Below, piece by piece: positions 24,827 through 34,074 of a stretch of DNA of 64,000 nt (the first letter of the stretch is position 1; each line of letters starts with the position of its first letter). The notes beneath the pieces are model-generated. The model saw only the letters and a program-made list of their open reading frames with translations, was not told the DNA's origin and made no database searches. Both the position numbers and the translations under genes were made by a program. Source of the DNA: Desnuesiella massiliensis (GTDB taxonomy: Bacteria; Bacillota; Clostridia; Clostridiales; Clostridiaceae); contig NZ_LN879455.1 of NCBI RefSeq assembly GCF_001403615.1, forward strand, positions 1 through 64,000. Reading direction: 5' to 3'.

Positions 24827-27619
24827 ATGAAAAGAATAGATAAAATCTATAACCATTTAAAGGAGAAAACCTCCAAATTAACCTTGGAAGAAATAGAGCA
24901 AGGTAGAGGCTTTACTGCTTCAGAAATAGCAGAAGAGCTAGGAATGTTAAGAAATAATGTGAGTATGGAACTTAATGAATTAATAAGACAAGATAAGGTG
25001 ATAAAGCTAAAAGGAAGGCCTGTGCTGTATCTAGATAAAGTTGAAGGGGAAAGATTAAGTTCTCACAAATTAATCTTCCAGCAGAGAAAAAAAGATAAAA
25101 AAGATAAAAAAGAAGAGAAAAGCAAGGAATCTCCTTTTGATTTAATTATAGGAGCTCGTGGAAGCTTGAAAAACCAAATAGAGCAAGCTAAGGCTGCAGT
25201 TCTATACCCGCCTAATGGATTGCATACTCTAATTCTAGGGCCTACAGGAGTTGGAAAGACTCTTTTTGCCAATATGATGTTTAGTTATGCTAAATATATA
25301 GGAAAGCTTAAGGAAGAGTCCCCTTTTATAGTTTTTAATTGCGCAGATTATTATAACAATCCCCAACTTCTCATATCCCAAATCTTTGGTCATGTAAAGG
25401 GTGCTTTTACTGGGGCAGAGGGAGAAAAAAGCGGGTTAGTAGAAAAAGCTAATGGAGGAATTCTGTTTTTAGATGAGATACATAGGCTTCCTCCAGAAGG
25501 ACAGGAAATGATCTTTTACTTCATGGATACAGGAACCTTTAATAAGCTTGGAGAAACAGAGAGAAATAGAAAGTCTAGTGTGATGATAATATGTGCTACC
25601 ACAGAAGATCCTAATTCTTCTTTGTTAAAAACCTTTGTGAGAAGAATTCCTATAATAATTAATATACCTTCCTTAGAAGAGAGGCCTATTAGGGAAAGAG
25701 TAGATATAATAAAACATCTGTTATCTAAGGAAGCTATGAGGGTAAATAAACCTATTAAAATAAGTGGAGACGTAATAAAAGCTCTAGTAGGTAGTGTGTC
25801 CTATGGTAATATAGGACAGCTAAAATCTAATATTCAGCTTATATGCGCTAAGGGCTTTTTAAATAGTATAGAAAACAAAGAGCAGGTTTATATAGATTTT
25901 AAAACCCTGCCTAGCAATATAAAGGGAGGCATTTTGGATTTAGGAGCTAGAAGAAAAGAGTTAGAGGAAATATCTCCTTACTTAGATTCTGATATGGTCG
26001 TAAGGGCAGAAGGCAATTTAGAATTAGTTAAAGGGGATACCTACGAACCACCTTTTAACCTTTATAAGATTATAGAAGATAAGGCAAGTATTCTTAAGGA
26101 TGAAGGTGTAGATGAAGAATACATTAAAAAGTTTATAACTACGGATATAAATCTGCATATAAAATCTTTTTATGATAAGTTTAATATCAATCCTAATAGT
26201 AAAGAAAAGCTGCTGAAGATTGTGGATGAAGAAATACTAGATTTAGCAGAAGATATTAAAAGCTTAGCAGAAAGGAGACTAAATAAAAGATTTAGCCATA
26301 GATTTTTATATGCCATCAGCCTTCATGTAAGTGCATTTTTAAAAAGAATGCAGGAAGATACTCCACTAAAAAAGTATGCTAACAATATAGAAAGCATAAT
26401 GAAGGAGAATCCTGAGGAATACAGGGTAGCTTTAGAGATTAAAGCCTTAATTCAAGAAAGATATAACATTTTAGTGCCTGACATGGAGGTAGTTTATTTA
26501 ACCTTGCTTTTAACCTCTATAGATGACAATCAAAAAGCAGAAGATAATGTGAAAATAGGGAATGTAGGTATAATTGTGGCTGCTCATGGCAGCAGTACTG
26601 CATCCTCTATGGTAAATGTGGCTATTAAGCTTTTAGGAGATTATAATGTAAAAGCTATTGATATGCCTTTAGATATAAGTCCTAAAAATATATTAAAGGA
26701 CATAATAGATATAGTTAAAGAGATAGATATGGGGAAAGGTGTGCTCATACTAGTAGATATGGGATCTCTAACTACCTTTGGGGCAGAAATAGAAGAAAAC
26801 ACAGGCATAAAGGTAAAGACTATAGATATGGTATCTACTCCTATTGTATTAGAAGCTGTTAGGAAAGCTAATGTTTTTGATATGGATTTAGATAACATTT
26901 ATAATTCTCTTAAGAGCTTTAAAGGTTATGGAAAATACCAAGAAGCAAATAATAGGGGGAATGATAAGGCTATAATAACCATATGCTCCACGGGAGAGGG
27001 CACTGCAGTAAAATTAAAAGGCTTAGTTCAAGATGTTATAGAAAATATAACGGAGGAATATATAAATATAATTTCTATAGGAATACACAATTTAAAAGAG
27101 GATGTAGAAAAACTTAAAAATAAATATGATATCATGGCCTCTGTGGGGGTTATAGATCCTAAGCTGGAAGTACCTTTTATACCTTTAGAAGATTTAATAG
27201 AAGGCAGTGGAGAAAAAGTCATAAAGGATTTGGTGAGTAAAAATCATATTAAAATCATTCAAAAGGAAACTAAGGTTATAGCTAAGGATCTTTGTGAAGA
27301 TTCCTTAAAACAGTTTTTAACCTATTTAAATCCATATAAGGTAACACCTTTAGTTCTTAATTTTATAACTCGTTTAGAAGAAGAGCTTGCAAAAGAGTTT
27401 AATAATTCTATGATTATACGGCTATCCATACACACAGCCTGTGCCTTAGAGAGAATGGTAACTAAAGAATATTTAACATATGCTATCCATAGCAAAAAGA
27501 TAAATAGTGAAAGGTTAATAAAAATAAGAAAAGCAGCTGAGATTTTTAAAGATTCTTTAAATCTAGAGCTTACAGAAAATGAATTATATTATATATCAGA
27601 TATTTTAGAAGAAGAGTAA
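24827..27619 (+). CDS. levR: LevR-type sigma-54-dependent activator with PRD and PTS domains
   Basis: About 930 residues. The order is an N-terminal HTH (FTASEIAEELGMLRNNVS), an AAA+ domain with Walker A GPTGVGKT (residue ~140), the sigma-54 contact motif GAFTGA (~195) and Walker B ILFLDEI, then PRD1 (His in YAISLHVSAF), an EIIA-Man-like domain (VGIIVAAHGSS), an EIIB-like region and PRD2 (RLSIHTACAL). Such proteins activate sigma-54 promoters of mannose-family PTS operons, controlled by PTS phosphorylation. That PTS lies directly downstream. I see no -24/-12 promoter (TGGCA-TTGC) between them. Start is ATG 24827; GTG 24815 or 24818 are alternatives. Confidence 0.9.
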   Translation: MKRIDKIYNHLKEKTSKLTLEEIEQGRGFTASEIAEELGMLRNNVSMELNELIRQDKVIKLKGRPVLYLDKVEGERLSSHKLIFQQRKKDKKDKKEEKSKESPFDLIIGARGSLKNQIEQAKAAVLYPPNGLHTLILGPTGVGKTLFANMMFSYAKYIGKLKEESPFIVFNCADYYNNPQLLISQIFGHVKGAFTGAEGEKSGLVEKANGGILFLDEIHRLPPEGQEMIFYFMDTGTFNKLGETERNRKSSVMIICATTEDPNSSLLKTFVRRIPIIINIPSLEERPIRERVDIIKHLLSKEAMRVNKPIKISGDVIKALVGSVSYGNIGQLKSNIQLICAKGFLNSIENKEQVYIDFKTLPSNIKGGILDLGARRKELEEISPYLDSDMVVRAEGNLELVKGDTYEPPFNLYKIIEDKASILKDEGVDEEYIKKFITTDINLHIKSFYDKFNINPNSKEKLLKIVDEEILDLAEDIKSLAERRLNKRFSHRFLYAISLHVSAFLKRMQEDTPLKKYANNIESIMKENPEEYRVALEIKALIQERYNILVPDMEVVYLTLLLTSIDDNQKAEDNVKIGNVGIIVAAHGSSTASSMVNVAIKLLGDYNVKAIDMPLDISPKNILKDIIDIVKEIDMGKGVLILVDMGSLTTFGAEIEENTGIKVKTIDMVSTPIVLEAVRKANVFDMDLDNIYNSLKSFKGYGKYQEANNRGNDKAIITICSTGEGTAVKLKGLVQDVIENITEEYINIISIGIHNLKEDVEKLKNKYDIMASVGVIDPKLEVPFIPLEDLIEGSGEKVIKDLVSKNHIKIIQKETKVIAKDLCEDSLKQFLTYLNPYKVTPLVLNFITRLEEELAKEFNNSMIIRLSIHTACALERMVTKEYLTYAIHSKKINSERLIKIRKAAEIFKDSLNLELTENELYYISDILEEE

Positions 27620-27627
27620 AGGGAGAA

Positions 27628-27660
27628 AGGAGGTCGTTGAACCTATAATAGGTCAACGAG
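27628..27660 (+). promoter_or_regulatory. Strong SD followed by a hairpin in the IIA leader
   Basis: AAAGGAGG at 27628-27635 is the best ribosome binding site here but lies 34 nt before ATG 27670. CGTTGA-ACCTAT and ATAGGT-CAACG form a hairpin between them. A TTG at 27637 after this SD opens a frame of only three codons (Met-Asn-Leu-stop), in frame with IIA. It may couple or modulate translation of the PTS genes. Confidence 0.5.
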
Positions 27661-27669
27661 TTTCATATA

Positions 27670-28092
27670 ATGGTAGCAATAATTATAGGAACCCATGGGA
27701 AACTATCTCAAGAGCTATTAAGAGCCTCTGAAATGATATATGGTAAACAAAATAATATTACAACTATTGACTTTGAGCCAGAAGAAGGAATCCATAGCTT
27801 AAAAATAAAATATGAAGAGGCACTAAGACGTTTAGATATTAGCAAAGGGGTACTTATTTTAGTAGATTTGTTTGGAGGTAGCCCCTACAATGTAGCAATA
27901 AATATGGCAATGAATAGGGAAGAAATACAAGTAATTACAGGAGTTAACCTTCCTATGATTTTAGGAGTATATTCCTTAAGAGAAAAGGGAGAACTTAGAG
28001 AATTAGTTAAAGTGGCTCAAAGCTCAGGTAAGTTAGGTATTATACCCTTTAAAAGAAATAGTGAGTTTTCAGGTAAGGAGGACTTTGAATGA
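27670..28092 (+). CDS. PTS mannose/fructose/sorbose family IIA component
   Basis: A 140-residue cytoplasmic phosphocarrier. The active His is in IIIGTHGKLS (residue 9), and ILVDLFGGSPYNVA near residue 58 is the conserved dimer/active-site segment. It accepts phosphate from HPr and passes it to IIB. The ATG lacks a close ribosome binding site (a strong one lies 34 nt upstream, see the leader entry). It overlaps IIB by 4 nt. The gene follows levR by 50 nt. Confidence 0.9.
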   Translation: MVAIIIGTHGKLSQELLRASEMIYGKQNNITTIDFEPEEGIHSLKIKYEEALRRLDISKGVLILVDLFGGSPYNVAINMAMNREEIQVITGVNLPMILGVYSLREKGELRELVKVAQSSGKLGIIPFKRNSEFSGKEDFE

Positions 28093-28568
28093 AGATAGTG
28101 TTAGCTAGAATTGATGATAGATTGATTCATGGTCAGGTGGTAACAGTATGGGCAAAAGAAACCGGATGCAATAGAATAATTGTGGTTAGCGATGAGGTGG
28201 AGAGGGATAGTTTAAGAAAAACTCTGCTTGTACAGGTAGCTCCCCCAGGTATAAAGGCTCATGTTATAACTGTAGAAAAGATGATTAATATATATAAAGA
28301 TCCTAAATATGATGGTTTTAAAGCTCTCCTACTATTTACTAGCCCCTTAGAGGTATTAAAGGTTATTGAAGGTGGAGTAGAGATAAAAAGTGTTAATATA
28401 GGCGGAATGTCTTTTAAAGAGGGGAAAAAACAAATAACTCCTGTAATATCAGTAGATAATACTGATATAGAAGCCTTTAAAAGACTAAATGAAAAAGGTA
28501 TAGAGCTAGAAATAAGAAAAGTTGCAGCAGATAATAAGGTAAATTTGATGTCTAAAATAGAACTATAA
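28089..28568 (+). CDS. PTS mannose/fructose/sorbose family IIB component
   Basis: A 159-residue phosphotransfer protein. The start, LARIDDRLIHGQVVTVW, carries the phosphorylated His of the Man family at residue 15, and IIVVSDEVERD follows. It hands phosphate to the sugar as IICD imports it. The ATG overlaps the IIA stop codon, so the genes are translationally coupled. Substrate specificity (mannose, fructose, sorbose or an amino sugar) cannot be read with confidence. Confidence 0.92.
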   Translation: MKIVLARIDDRLIHGQVVTVWAKETGCNRIIVVSDEVERDSLRKTLLVQVAPPGIKAHVITVEKMINIYKDPKYDGFKALLLFTSPLEVLKVIEGGVEIKSVNIGGMSFKEGKKQITPVISVDNTDIEAFKRLNEKGIELEIRKVAADNKVNLMSKIEL

Positions 28569-28588
28569 GTTTTGAGGTGAGATTTAAA

Positions 28589-29362
28589 ATGACCATTTCA
28601 GTAGGGCAATTGGTGGCTATTGGAATAATAGCAGCGTGGGCTGGCATGGAAGGCATAATAGATGAATTTCAAATACATAGACCTCTGGTTGCATGCACAT
28701 TAATAGGCTTAGTGCTAGGAAACGTAAAGACCGCCATAATATTAGGTGGTACTCTTGAGCTTATGGTTTTGGGGTGGATGAACATAGGTGCTGCTATATC
28801 TCCAGACTCTGCTTTAGCTAGCATAATAGCTGCCATACTGGTTATATCTTCAAAACAGGATATCGGAACAGGCATAGCTATTGCCGTGCCTATAGCCGCG
28901 GCTGGTCAAGTTTTAACCATATTGGTGAGAACTATATCTATAGGAATACAACATAAAGCTGATGAATATGCTTCGACAGGTAATTTAAAAGGTATAGATA
29001 TATGCCATTTAAGCGCATTAGCTCTTCAAGCCTTAAGAGTAGCAGTACCTAGTCTTCTTGTGGCCATGGTAAGTGCATATAAGGTTAAAGCTATACTTGG
29101 ACTTATTCCTGAATTTATTACTAAAGGTCTTCAAATATCCGGCGGCTTCATAGTGGTAGTAGGCTATGCCATGGTAATGAATATGATGGGAGTTAAATAT
29201 CTCATGAGCTTCTTTTTTCTTGGTTTTGTAATAGCAGCTTTTACAAATTTCAGCTTAGTGGCCATAGGCATAGTAGGTGTGGCATTAGCCATAATATATA
29301 TTCAACTAAATCCTAAATATCATGTTAGCGGAATTTCAAAAGAAGATATAGATGATTTATAA
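28589..29362 (+). CDS. PTS mannose-family IIC component
   Basis: A 257-residue integral membrane subunit of the sugar channel. The IIC signature GGTLELMVLGWMNIGAAISPD lies near residue 55, and several further hydrophobic helices follow. ATG 28589 is used because GAGGTGA is ideally placed; the longer GTG form at 28577 overlaps that site. The stop codon falls 10 nt before the IID start. Confidence 0.92.
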   Translation: MTISVGQLVAIGIIAAWAGMEGIIDEFQIHRPLVACTLIGLVLGNVKTAIILGGTLELMVLGWMNIGAAISPDSALASIIAAILVISSKQDIGTGIAIAVPIAAAGQVLTILVRTISIGIQHKADEYASTGNLKGIDICHLSALALQALRVAVPSLLVAMVSAYKVKAILGLIPEFITKGLQISGGFIVVVGYAMVMNMMGVKYLMSFFFLGFVIAAFTNFSLVAIGIVGVALAIIYIQLNPKYHVSGISKEDIDDL

Positions 29363-29372
29363 GGAGGGTATC

Positions 29373-30200
29373 ATGAAAAAGGAGGAAAAGCTTTTAACTA
29401 AAAAGGATTTATTTAAGGTGTTTCTACGCTCTAATTTACTTCAAGGCTCCTGGAACTTTGAAAGAATGCAAGGCCTAGGCTTTTGCTTTTCTATGATACC
29501 AGTAATTAAAAAACTCTATAAGGGCGAGGAACAAAGGATAGTCTTAAAGCGTCACTTAGAGTTTTTTAATACTCACCCTTTTATGTCAGGGTCTATAATA
29601 GGCGTGTCTGCGGCTATGGAGGAAGAAAAATCTAAAGGATTACCCATAGAAGAGGGAAGCATAAATGGAATAAAAGTAGGTCTTATGGGACCCTTTGCAG
29701 GAGTAGGTGATCCAGTATTTTGGGGAACTATTAGACCTGTACTAGCAGCTTTAGGAGCTTCCTTGGCCTTAGGAGGAAATATATTAGGGCCCCTTTTATT
29801 TTTTATCCTTTTTAATATTATTAGAATAGCTACTAAATGGTACGGACTAGTTTATGGCTACGAAAAAGGAACGGCTATAATTAAGGACATGGGAGGTAAT
29901 AAGCTTCAGAAACTTACGGAGGGAGCTTCTATTCTAGGACTTTTTGTAATGGGGGCTTTAGTGGCAAAATGGACCCATATAAACATAGCTTTGGAAATAT
30001 CCAGGTTTAAAAATGCCGCTGGTGATGAAATGGTTATAACTCTTCAAAGTATGCTAGATCAGCTTTTACCCGGGCTAGTGCCGCTACTGTTAACCTTTTT
30101 ATGTTCTAAGCTTTTGAAAAAGAATATTAATGTTTTATGGATTGTTTTAGGTTTATTTGCACTAGGTATTATAGGTTATAGCTTGGGAGTTTTAATTTAG
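29373..30200 (+). CDS. PTS mannose-family IID component
   Basis: A 275-residue membrane subunit that pairs with IIC. Family landmarks: LLQGSWNFERMQGLGF near residue 25, FFNTHPFMSG near 65, VGLMGPFAGVGDPVFWGT near 105, and hydrophobic C-terminal helices. ATG 29373 follows AAGGAGGG, which lies inside the end of IIC. It is the last gene of the PTS operon; palindromic repeats and a terminator follow. Confidence 0.93.
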   Translation: MKKEEKLLTKKDLFKVFLRSNLLQGSWNFERMQGLGFCFSMIPVIKKLYKGEEQRIVLKRHLEFFNTHPFMSGSIIGVSAAMEEEKSKGLPIEEGSINGIKVGLMGPFAGVGDPVFWGTIRPVLAALGASLALGGNILGPLLFFILFNIIRIATKWYGLVYGYEKGTAIIKDMGGNKLQKLTEGASILGLFVMGALVAKWTHINIALEISRFKNAAGDEMVITLQSMLDQLLPGLVPLLLTFLCSKLLKKNINVLWIVLGLFALGIIGYSLGVLI

Positions 30201-30253
30201 TATTCAGGAAAAGAATAAAGTGGTGATAGCTATATAAATAGGTAAGTATATAT

Positions 30254-30427
30254 AGCTTTGTCACAGCAAACGGTAGATGTGTTTTATGTAGGGCTATATC
30301 ACAAAAACTGGTAGGCATACTGTATATGAAGTTTTGTCACAAAAACCGGTAGATATTTTATAACTACCGGTTTTTGTGACAAAATCATAACAGCAATCCA
30401 TCTACCGTATTTTGTGACAAAACCATA
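30254..30427 (+). repeat. Cluster of TTTTGTCACAAAA-family units
   Basis: At least five half units stand in tandem: forward ones near 30254-30279, 30297-30316 and 30331-30354, inverted ones at 30362-30386 and 30400-30425. The central pair forms a palindrome GTTTTGTCACAAAAACCGG / CCGGTTTTTGTGACAAAA. This is the densest site of the family in the window, between the PTS operon and femAB. Confidence 0.78.
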
Positions 30428-30429
30428 AG

Positions 30430-30467
30430 GGCCGAAGCATAACACCATACTATGCTATGCTTCGGCC
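30430..30467. terminator. Terminator between IID and FemAB genes
   Basis: GGCCGAAGCATA and TATGCTTCGGCC form a 12-bp GC-rich stem with a 14-nt loop. It serves convergent genes. Confidence 0.75.
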
Positions 30468-30472
30468 ATAAA

Positions 30473-31804
30473 TTACCTGTTTCTAATTTTATTTCTAAGT
30501 TCCTTAAACTTAGGGAACACATACTTAAACATATTATAAATAACAGGGTTGATAACCAAATCAAATTCACCTATAAATTCAACAAATTTGCCGTTAAAGC
30601 CTTTTTTAAATTTGTAAAGTCCATAAAGAGGATTCTCTGGATTAAGATCTCCCGAAACACCTCTAAAGTCATATAAATAGCAACCTAAATCTATACTGTC
30701 ACATATCATGGCATACTGCATTAAGAAATTAGGCATAGCATCTCTTAAAAAGTCCTCAGAAGCACCGTAAAGATACCAAGCTTTTCCGCCGTAAGCAAGA
30801 TAAATAGCACCAGAAAGATATAATTCCTTACCTTTATACATCTCAATATCACTTATCCTCTTATTAAAGCCCTCTATCTGCCTCTCTGCTTCCTTTAGCT
30901 TTGTATCACTATCAGAAAGCTTTTTATTTAGCTTTGTAATTTTACCTTCATCAGTTTCTATGCTCAATTGCTTGTTGATTTCTTCAATTTTAGCAAGAGC
31001 TCTTTCTTTTGCAGCAGTTTGCTTTTGCAGCTTTTCATTTATTCTATTAAAATCCTTGTCATAAGAATATTTAATCATATATAGCCTAGTATGAGGAGCA
31101 AGGCATTCAATCATATCCTTAAAATATTCCTTATGACGTATGATGAAATTATCTCTTTTTCCGGTAGTGACCATTATGTTGTGAAAACTAGTTAATATAT
31201 GATCATCTAGATTAGAAGCATCATAAACCTCTACAGATAAACCTCTATCCTCAGCCACCTTTATGTTATATCTAGTTTTACTTGAAAAACTATTGAAAAC
31301 AGTCTTTTTTATATCCTCTTTATCACCCTCAGTAGGCAAGTCTAACCTAAAAACAAAATTAGGTTGAATGCCTTCAAAATTCTTTGAGTCCTTATTGTTA
31401 AATCCAATGCTTTGCAAAAAGTTCTTGATTTTCTCACCATTATCACAAAGCACTTCATTCTCTCTAAGATGAATATCTGGGTCTATAGTCAAGAAAGCAA
31501 TCTTATTGCTTTTTGCATAATCCCTTAGATATTCAGTAAACTCTATTAGAAGCTCTTTATTATTATAATCGCAGACAAAACCTCTTGGAATATAACCAAT
31601 ATAGTTATTTACATAAGGTATCTTTCTTAATATTATTAAAGCTATAAGCACAGTGTTACCAGAAGAGTCATGCCCTGCTATGTACTTAGGGATCCAATCC
31701 TTTTTTACCTTTGCCCAGGAAGAACTTTGAAAAATATGGCCTTTAAAATGACTTTCATTAAAGCTATCTATATCATTGGCCTTCACTTCTATGAAACTAT
31801 ACAA
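30473..31804 (-). CDS. FemAB family aminoacyltransferase (MurM/FemX-like)
   Basis: A 443-residue soluble enzyme. Tandem GNAT-like folds are suggested by HIFQSSSWAKVKKDW at the N-terminus, IPRGFVCDY near 75 and SSKTRYNIKVAEDRGLSVEV near 175. A charged coiled-coil arm (residues about 255-325, rich in Lys and Glu) is the family's usual antiparallel insertion, and LYDFRGVSGDLNPENPLYGLYKFKKGF near 395 is the signature end. FemAB enzymes add amino acids from aminoacyl-tRNA to the lipid II stem peptide. Single gene. Confidence 0.9.
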   Translation of the reverse strand: MYSFIEVKANDIDSFNESHFKGHIFQSSSWAKVKKDWIPKYIAGHDSSGNTVLIALIILRKIPYVNNYIGYIPRGFVCDYNNKELLIEFTEYLRDYAKSNKIAFLTIDPDIHLRENEVLCDNGEKIKNFLQSIGFNNKDSKNFEGIQPNFVFRLDLPTEGDKEDIKKTVFNSFSSKTRYNIKVAEDRGLSVEVYDASNLDDHILTSFHNIMVTTGKRDNFIIRHKEYFKDMIECLAPHTRLYMIKYSYDKDFNRINEKLQKQTAAKERALAKIEEINKQLSIETDEGKITKLNKKLSDSDTKLKEAERQIEGFNKRISDIEMYKGKELYLSGAIYLAYGGKAWYLYGASEDFLRDAMPNFLMQYAMICDSIDLGCYLYDFRGVSGDLNPENPLYGLYKFKKGFNGKFVEFIGEFDLVINPVIYNMFKYVFPKFKELRNKIRNR

Positions 31805-31932
31805 ATTATTCGACTTCCTTTCCTCTTACATTGTAAGCTATCCACTCTATTTTATATTAAGGAGCCTTCTATTTCAAGAGTAGCCTGTGTAAAAAAATGT
31901 AAATATATATAAAAAATTTATTAAAATATAAA

Positions 31933-31979
31933 ATGCATCAACGTAAAATTCTATATTTAAGAATCTTTGGTTGATGCAT
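31933..31979 (-). terminator. Terminator of the chemoreceptor gene
   Basis: ATGCATCAAC and GTTGATGCAT form a 10-bp stem around a 27-nt AT-rich loop, about 20 nt downstream of the stop codon on the minus strand and followed by a T-rich stretch. Confidence 0.6.
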
Positions 31980-31999
31980 AAATATTTAAAATATCTTAA

Positions 32000-33727
32000 T
32001 TATATTTTAAAGCTTTGTACTATTTCATTAAGCTTTTGAGCTAGTTCTGCTTGGGATTGAGCAGATTTTGATATTTCCTCCATACCTAGGGTAGTATCAC
32101 TCACACTATTTAAAATTTCCTTTGAACTAGAAGCTGCAGTGTCGGAGGTAGCTGCCATAGTTGAAATAGCAGTATTTACTTCCTCCATGGCGGCATTTAA
32201 TTCTGCTGACATAGTAGCTAGATTTTCTGACATATTATTCATAAATTCAGCATCTTCGCCATATTGTATACCTGATTCCACAAAGGTTTGAAGCTGAGGA
32301 GCAACTTGAGTATTTATAAACTTTAATATGTCCTGAGCATTTAAGCTTAGATTCTCAAAGGCGGATTGTACTTGATTTATAATGGTCTGAATGCTTATTA
32401 CAGTAGAGGATGATTGTTCCGCTAGCTTTCTGACTTCTTCCGCTACCACTGCAAACCCCCTACCTTGTTCACCAGCTCTAGCGGCCTCAATAGCAGCATT
32501 TAAAGCTAATAGATTTGTCTCCTCAGCTATACCAGCGATTATATCAGCCATTTTCCTAACCTGACTTACAACCTTTCCTTCCTCAATGGCCTGAATAATT
32601 TTTTGTTCTTTCTCTTTATAAATTAGGTCTGTATCTTTTTTAGATTGGATACCGCTATTTTCAATTTTAAAGGCTCTTTCCTTTATTTCACTGGAAACAT
32701 TACTTCCTTCAGTAGCCTTCTCCGATAACTCATCTATGCTGCTGGTTACCTGTACTATAGAAGCATTTACTTCTTCTGCTATGGAATGTGCATTTTCTGT
32801 ACCAGAAGCTATGTCTTTAGAAAATTCGTTTATAGTGTCTAGCTTAGCAGTTATCTCTTCCACTGTAGCAGATAGCTCCTCACTAAAGGCGCTTAAGTCA
32901 TTTGATTTATCTGAAATTTCTTTTACAATATTTCTAACCTTATCTCCAGCATCATTTAAAGCTTGGGACAGCTCTCCGAACTCGTCCTTGTTTTTTATGT
33001 TTATATTATGAGTTAAATCTCCATCAGCTACTGCTTTAGCAAATTTAACACAATTTTTTAAGGATTTTGATATGTAAGAAGATATAAATATTCCTAGGGA
33101 TAATGCTAAGGTCATACAAACAGCATTAACAATAATTATTTCTGTAATATTATTTTTATAGATTTTTTCATTATCTTTAAAAGTGTTTTGTGAAGTTATA
33201 AATTTAGAATTAATCAAGTCATCTATGTTAGCCATCATACTTTCTCTTAAATTATTTACAAAAACAAGCTCCAACTCCGCATCGTTATATTTTTCATTTC
33301 TTACATGATCAGCTACCTTTACTCTAGTGTCTCTATATCTAACTAGATAAGCTTTAAAGGCTACCCAAAGCTTTGATTCTTTTTCATTTAGGTGTGTTTT
33401 TTCTATAGCTGCTATCAGTTTATCATTAGTCATAGTAGCGGTATCAATATTAGATATGTATATTTCAGTCTTAGATTTATCTTTTTCATATACTAGAGCG
33501 TAAAGATTAGCTTTTATCTCTATTAAATTTTGCTTTATGGTATCAAGAGCGTGAATTGGTTCTAGATTGTCTGTATACATATGACTGGTATTGGTGTTTA
33601 ACGTTTTCATGCTCATTAATGCACTTATACCTAACATCAAGGTTAATATAGCAACCAAAATGAAAGAGGTAATCAGCTTCGTTCGTATCTTCATAGTACG
33701 TATTTTATTATTTCGCATTAGTTTCAT
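32000..33727 (-). CDS. Methyl-accepting chemotaxis protein (four-helix-bundle sensor type)
   Basis: A 575-residue chemoreceptor. The first membrane helix is at residues 15-36, a mostly helical extracellular sensor runs to about 185, the second helix is near 190-215, then a HAMP domain (SLKNCVKFAKAVADGDL). The cytoplasmic signalling hairpin has tip EETNLLALNAAIEAARAGEQGRGFAVVAEEVRKLAEQSS. It should relay a chemical signal to CheA/CheW; the ligand is unknown. GGGGGG precedes the first ATG; a second Met 11 codons in is possible. Confidence 0.92.
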   Translation of the reverse strand: MKLMRNNKIRTMKIRTKLITSFILVAILTLMLGISALMSMKTLNTNTSHMYTDNLEPIHALDTIKQNLIEIKANLYALVYEKDKSKTEIYISNIDTATMTNDKLIAAIEKTHLNEKESKLWVAFKAYLVRYRDTRVKVADHVRNEKYNDAELELVFVNNLRESMMANIDDLINSKFITSQNTFKDNEKIYKNNITEIIIVNAVCMTLALSLGIFISSYISKSLKNCVKFAKAVADGDLTHNINIKNKDEFGELSQALNDAGDKVRNIVKEISDKSNDLSAFSEELSATVEEITAKLDTINEFSKDIASGTENAHSIAEEVNASIVQVTSSIDELSEKATEGSNVSSEIKERAFKIENSGIQSKKDTDLIYKEKEQKIIQAIEEGKVVSQVRKMADIIAGIAEETNLLALNAAIEAARAGEQGRGFAVVAEEVRKLAEQSSSTVISIQTIINQVQSAFENLSLNAQDILKFINTQVAPQLQTFVESGIQYGEDAEFMNNMSENLATMSAELNAAMEEVNTAISTMAATSDTAASSSKEILNSVSDTTLGMEEISKSAQSQAELAQKLNEIVQSFKI

Positions 33728-34074
33728 AGGTTTTCCCCCCGTATTTTTACAGTGATATATTGTAAATATCTTATGAATAAATTATACCTGTTAATAGTTT
33801 GAAAAGCTAGAAAAACTATTTATAAGCAAGACAAAAAATAACAAATTAGTGTATAGAAATTTAACAAGCTTAGGTATTAAGGAGTAATAATTTGTCTCTT
33901 TACATCATATAGTTTTATACATGGAGAAGAATAAAGAATTACAGTTACTATCTATAAGTGTATTAATAATTCTTAAGAAAGGTATTTGTAAGTCTTACAA
34001 ATGGTATTAATCATCACATTTTATCATATTCAACTGCATGTTTACAAAAAATTAACTTTATAAGGATGTGGAGA
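33728..34074. other. Divergent intergenic region with a 19-bp palindrome
   Basis: The gap holds a -10-like TATAAT for the chemoreceptor (minus strand, near 33784) and a perfect palindrome ATTTGTAAG-T-CTTACAAAT at 33984-34002, which could be an operator. Nothing else is recognisable. Confidence 0.45.

Noticed and set aside
7461..30427. CRISPR array from recurring 24-nt units
   Set aside because: The units are inverted pairs scattered over 23 kb without regular spacers or cas genes.
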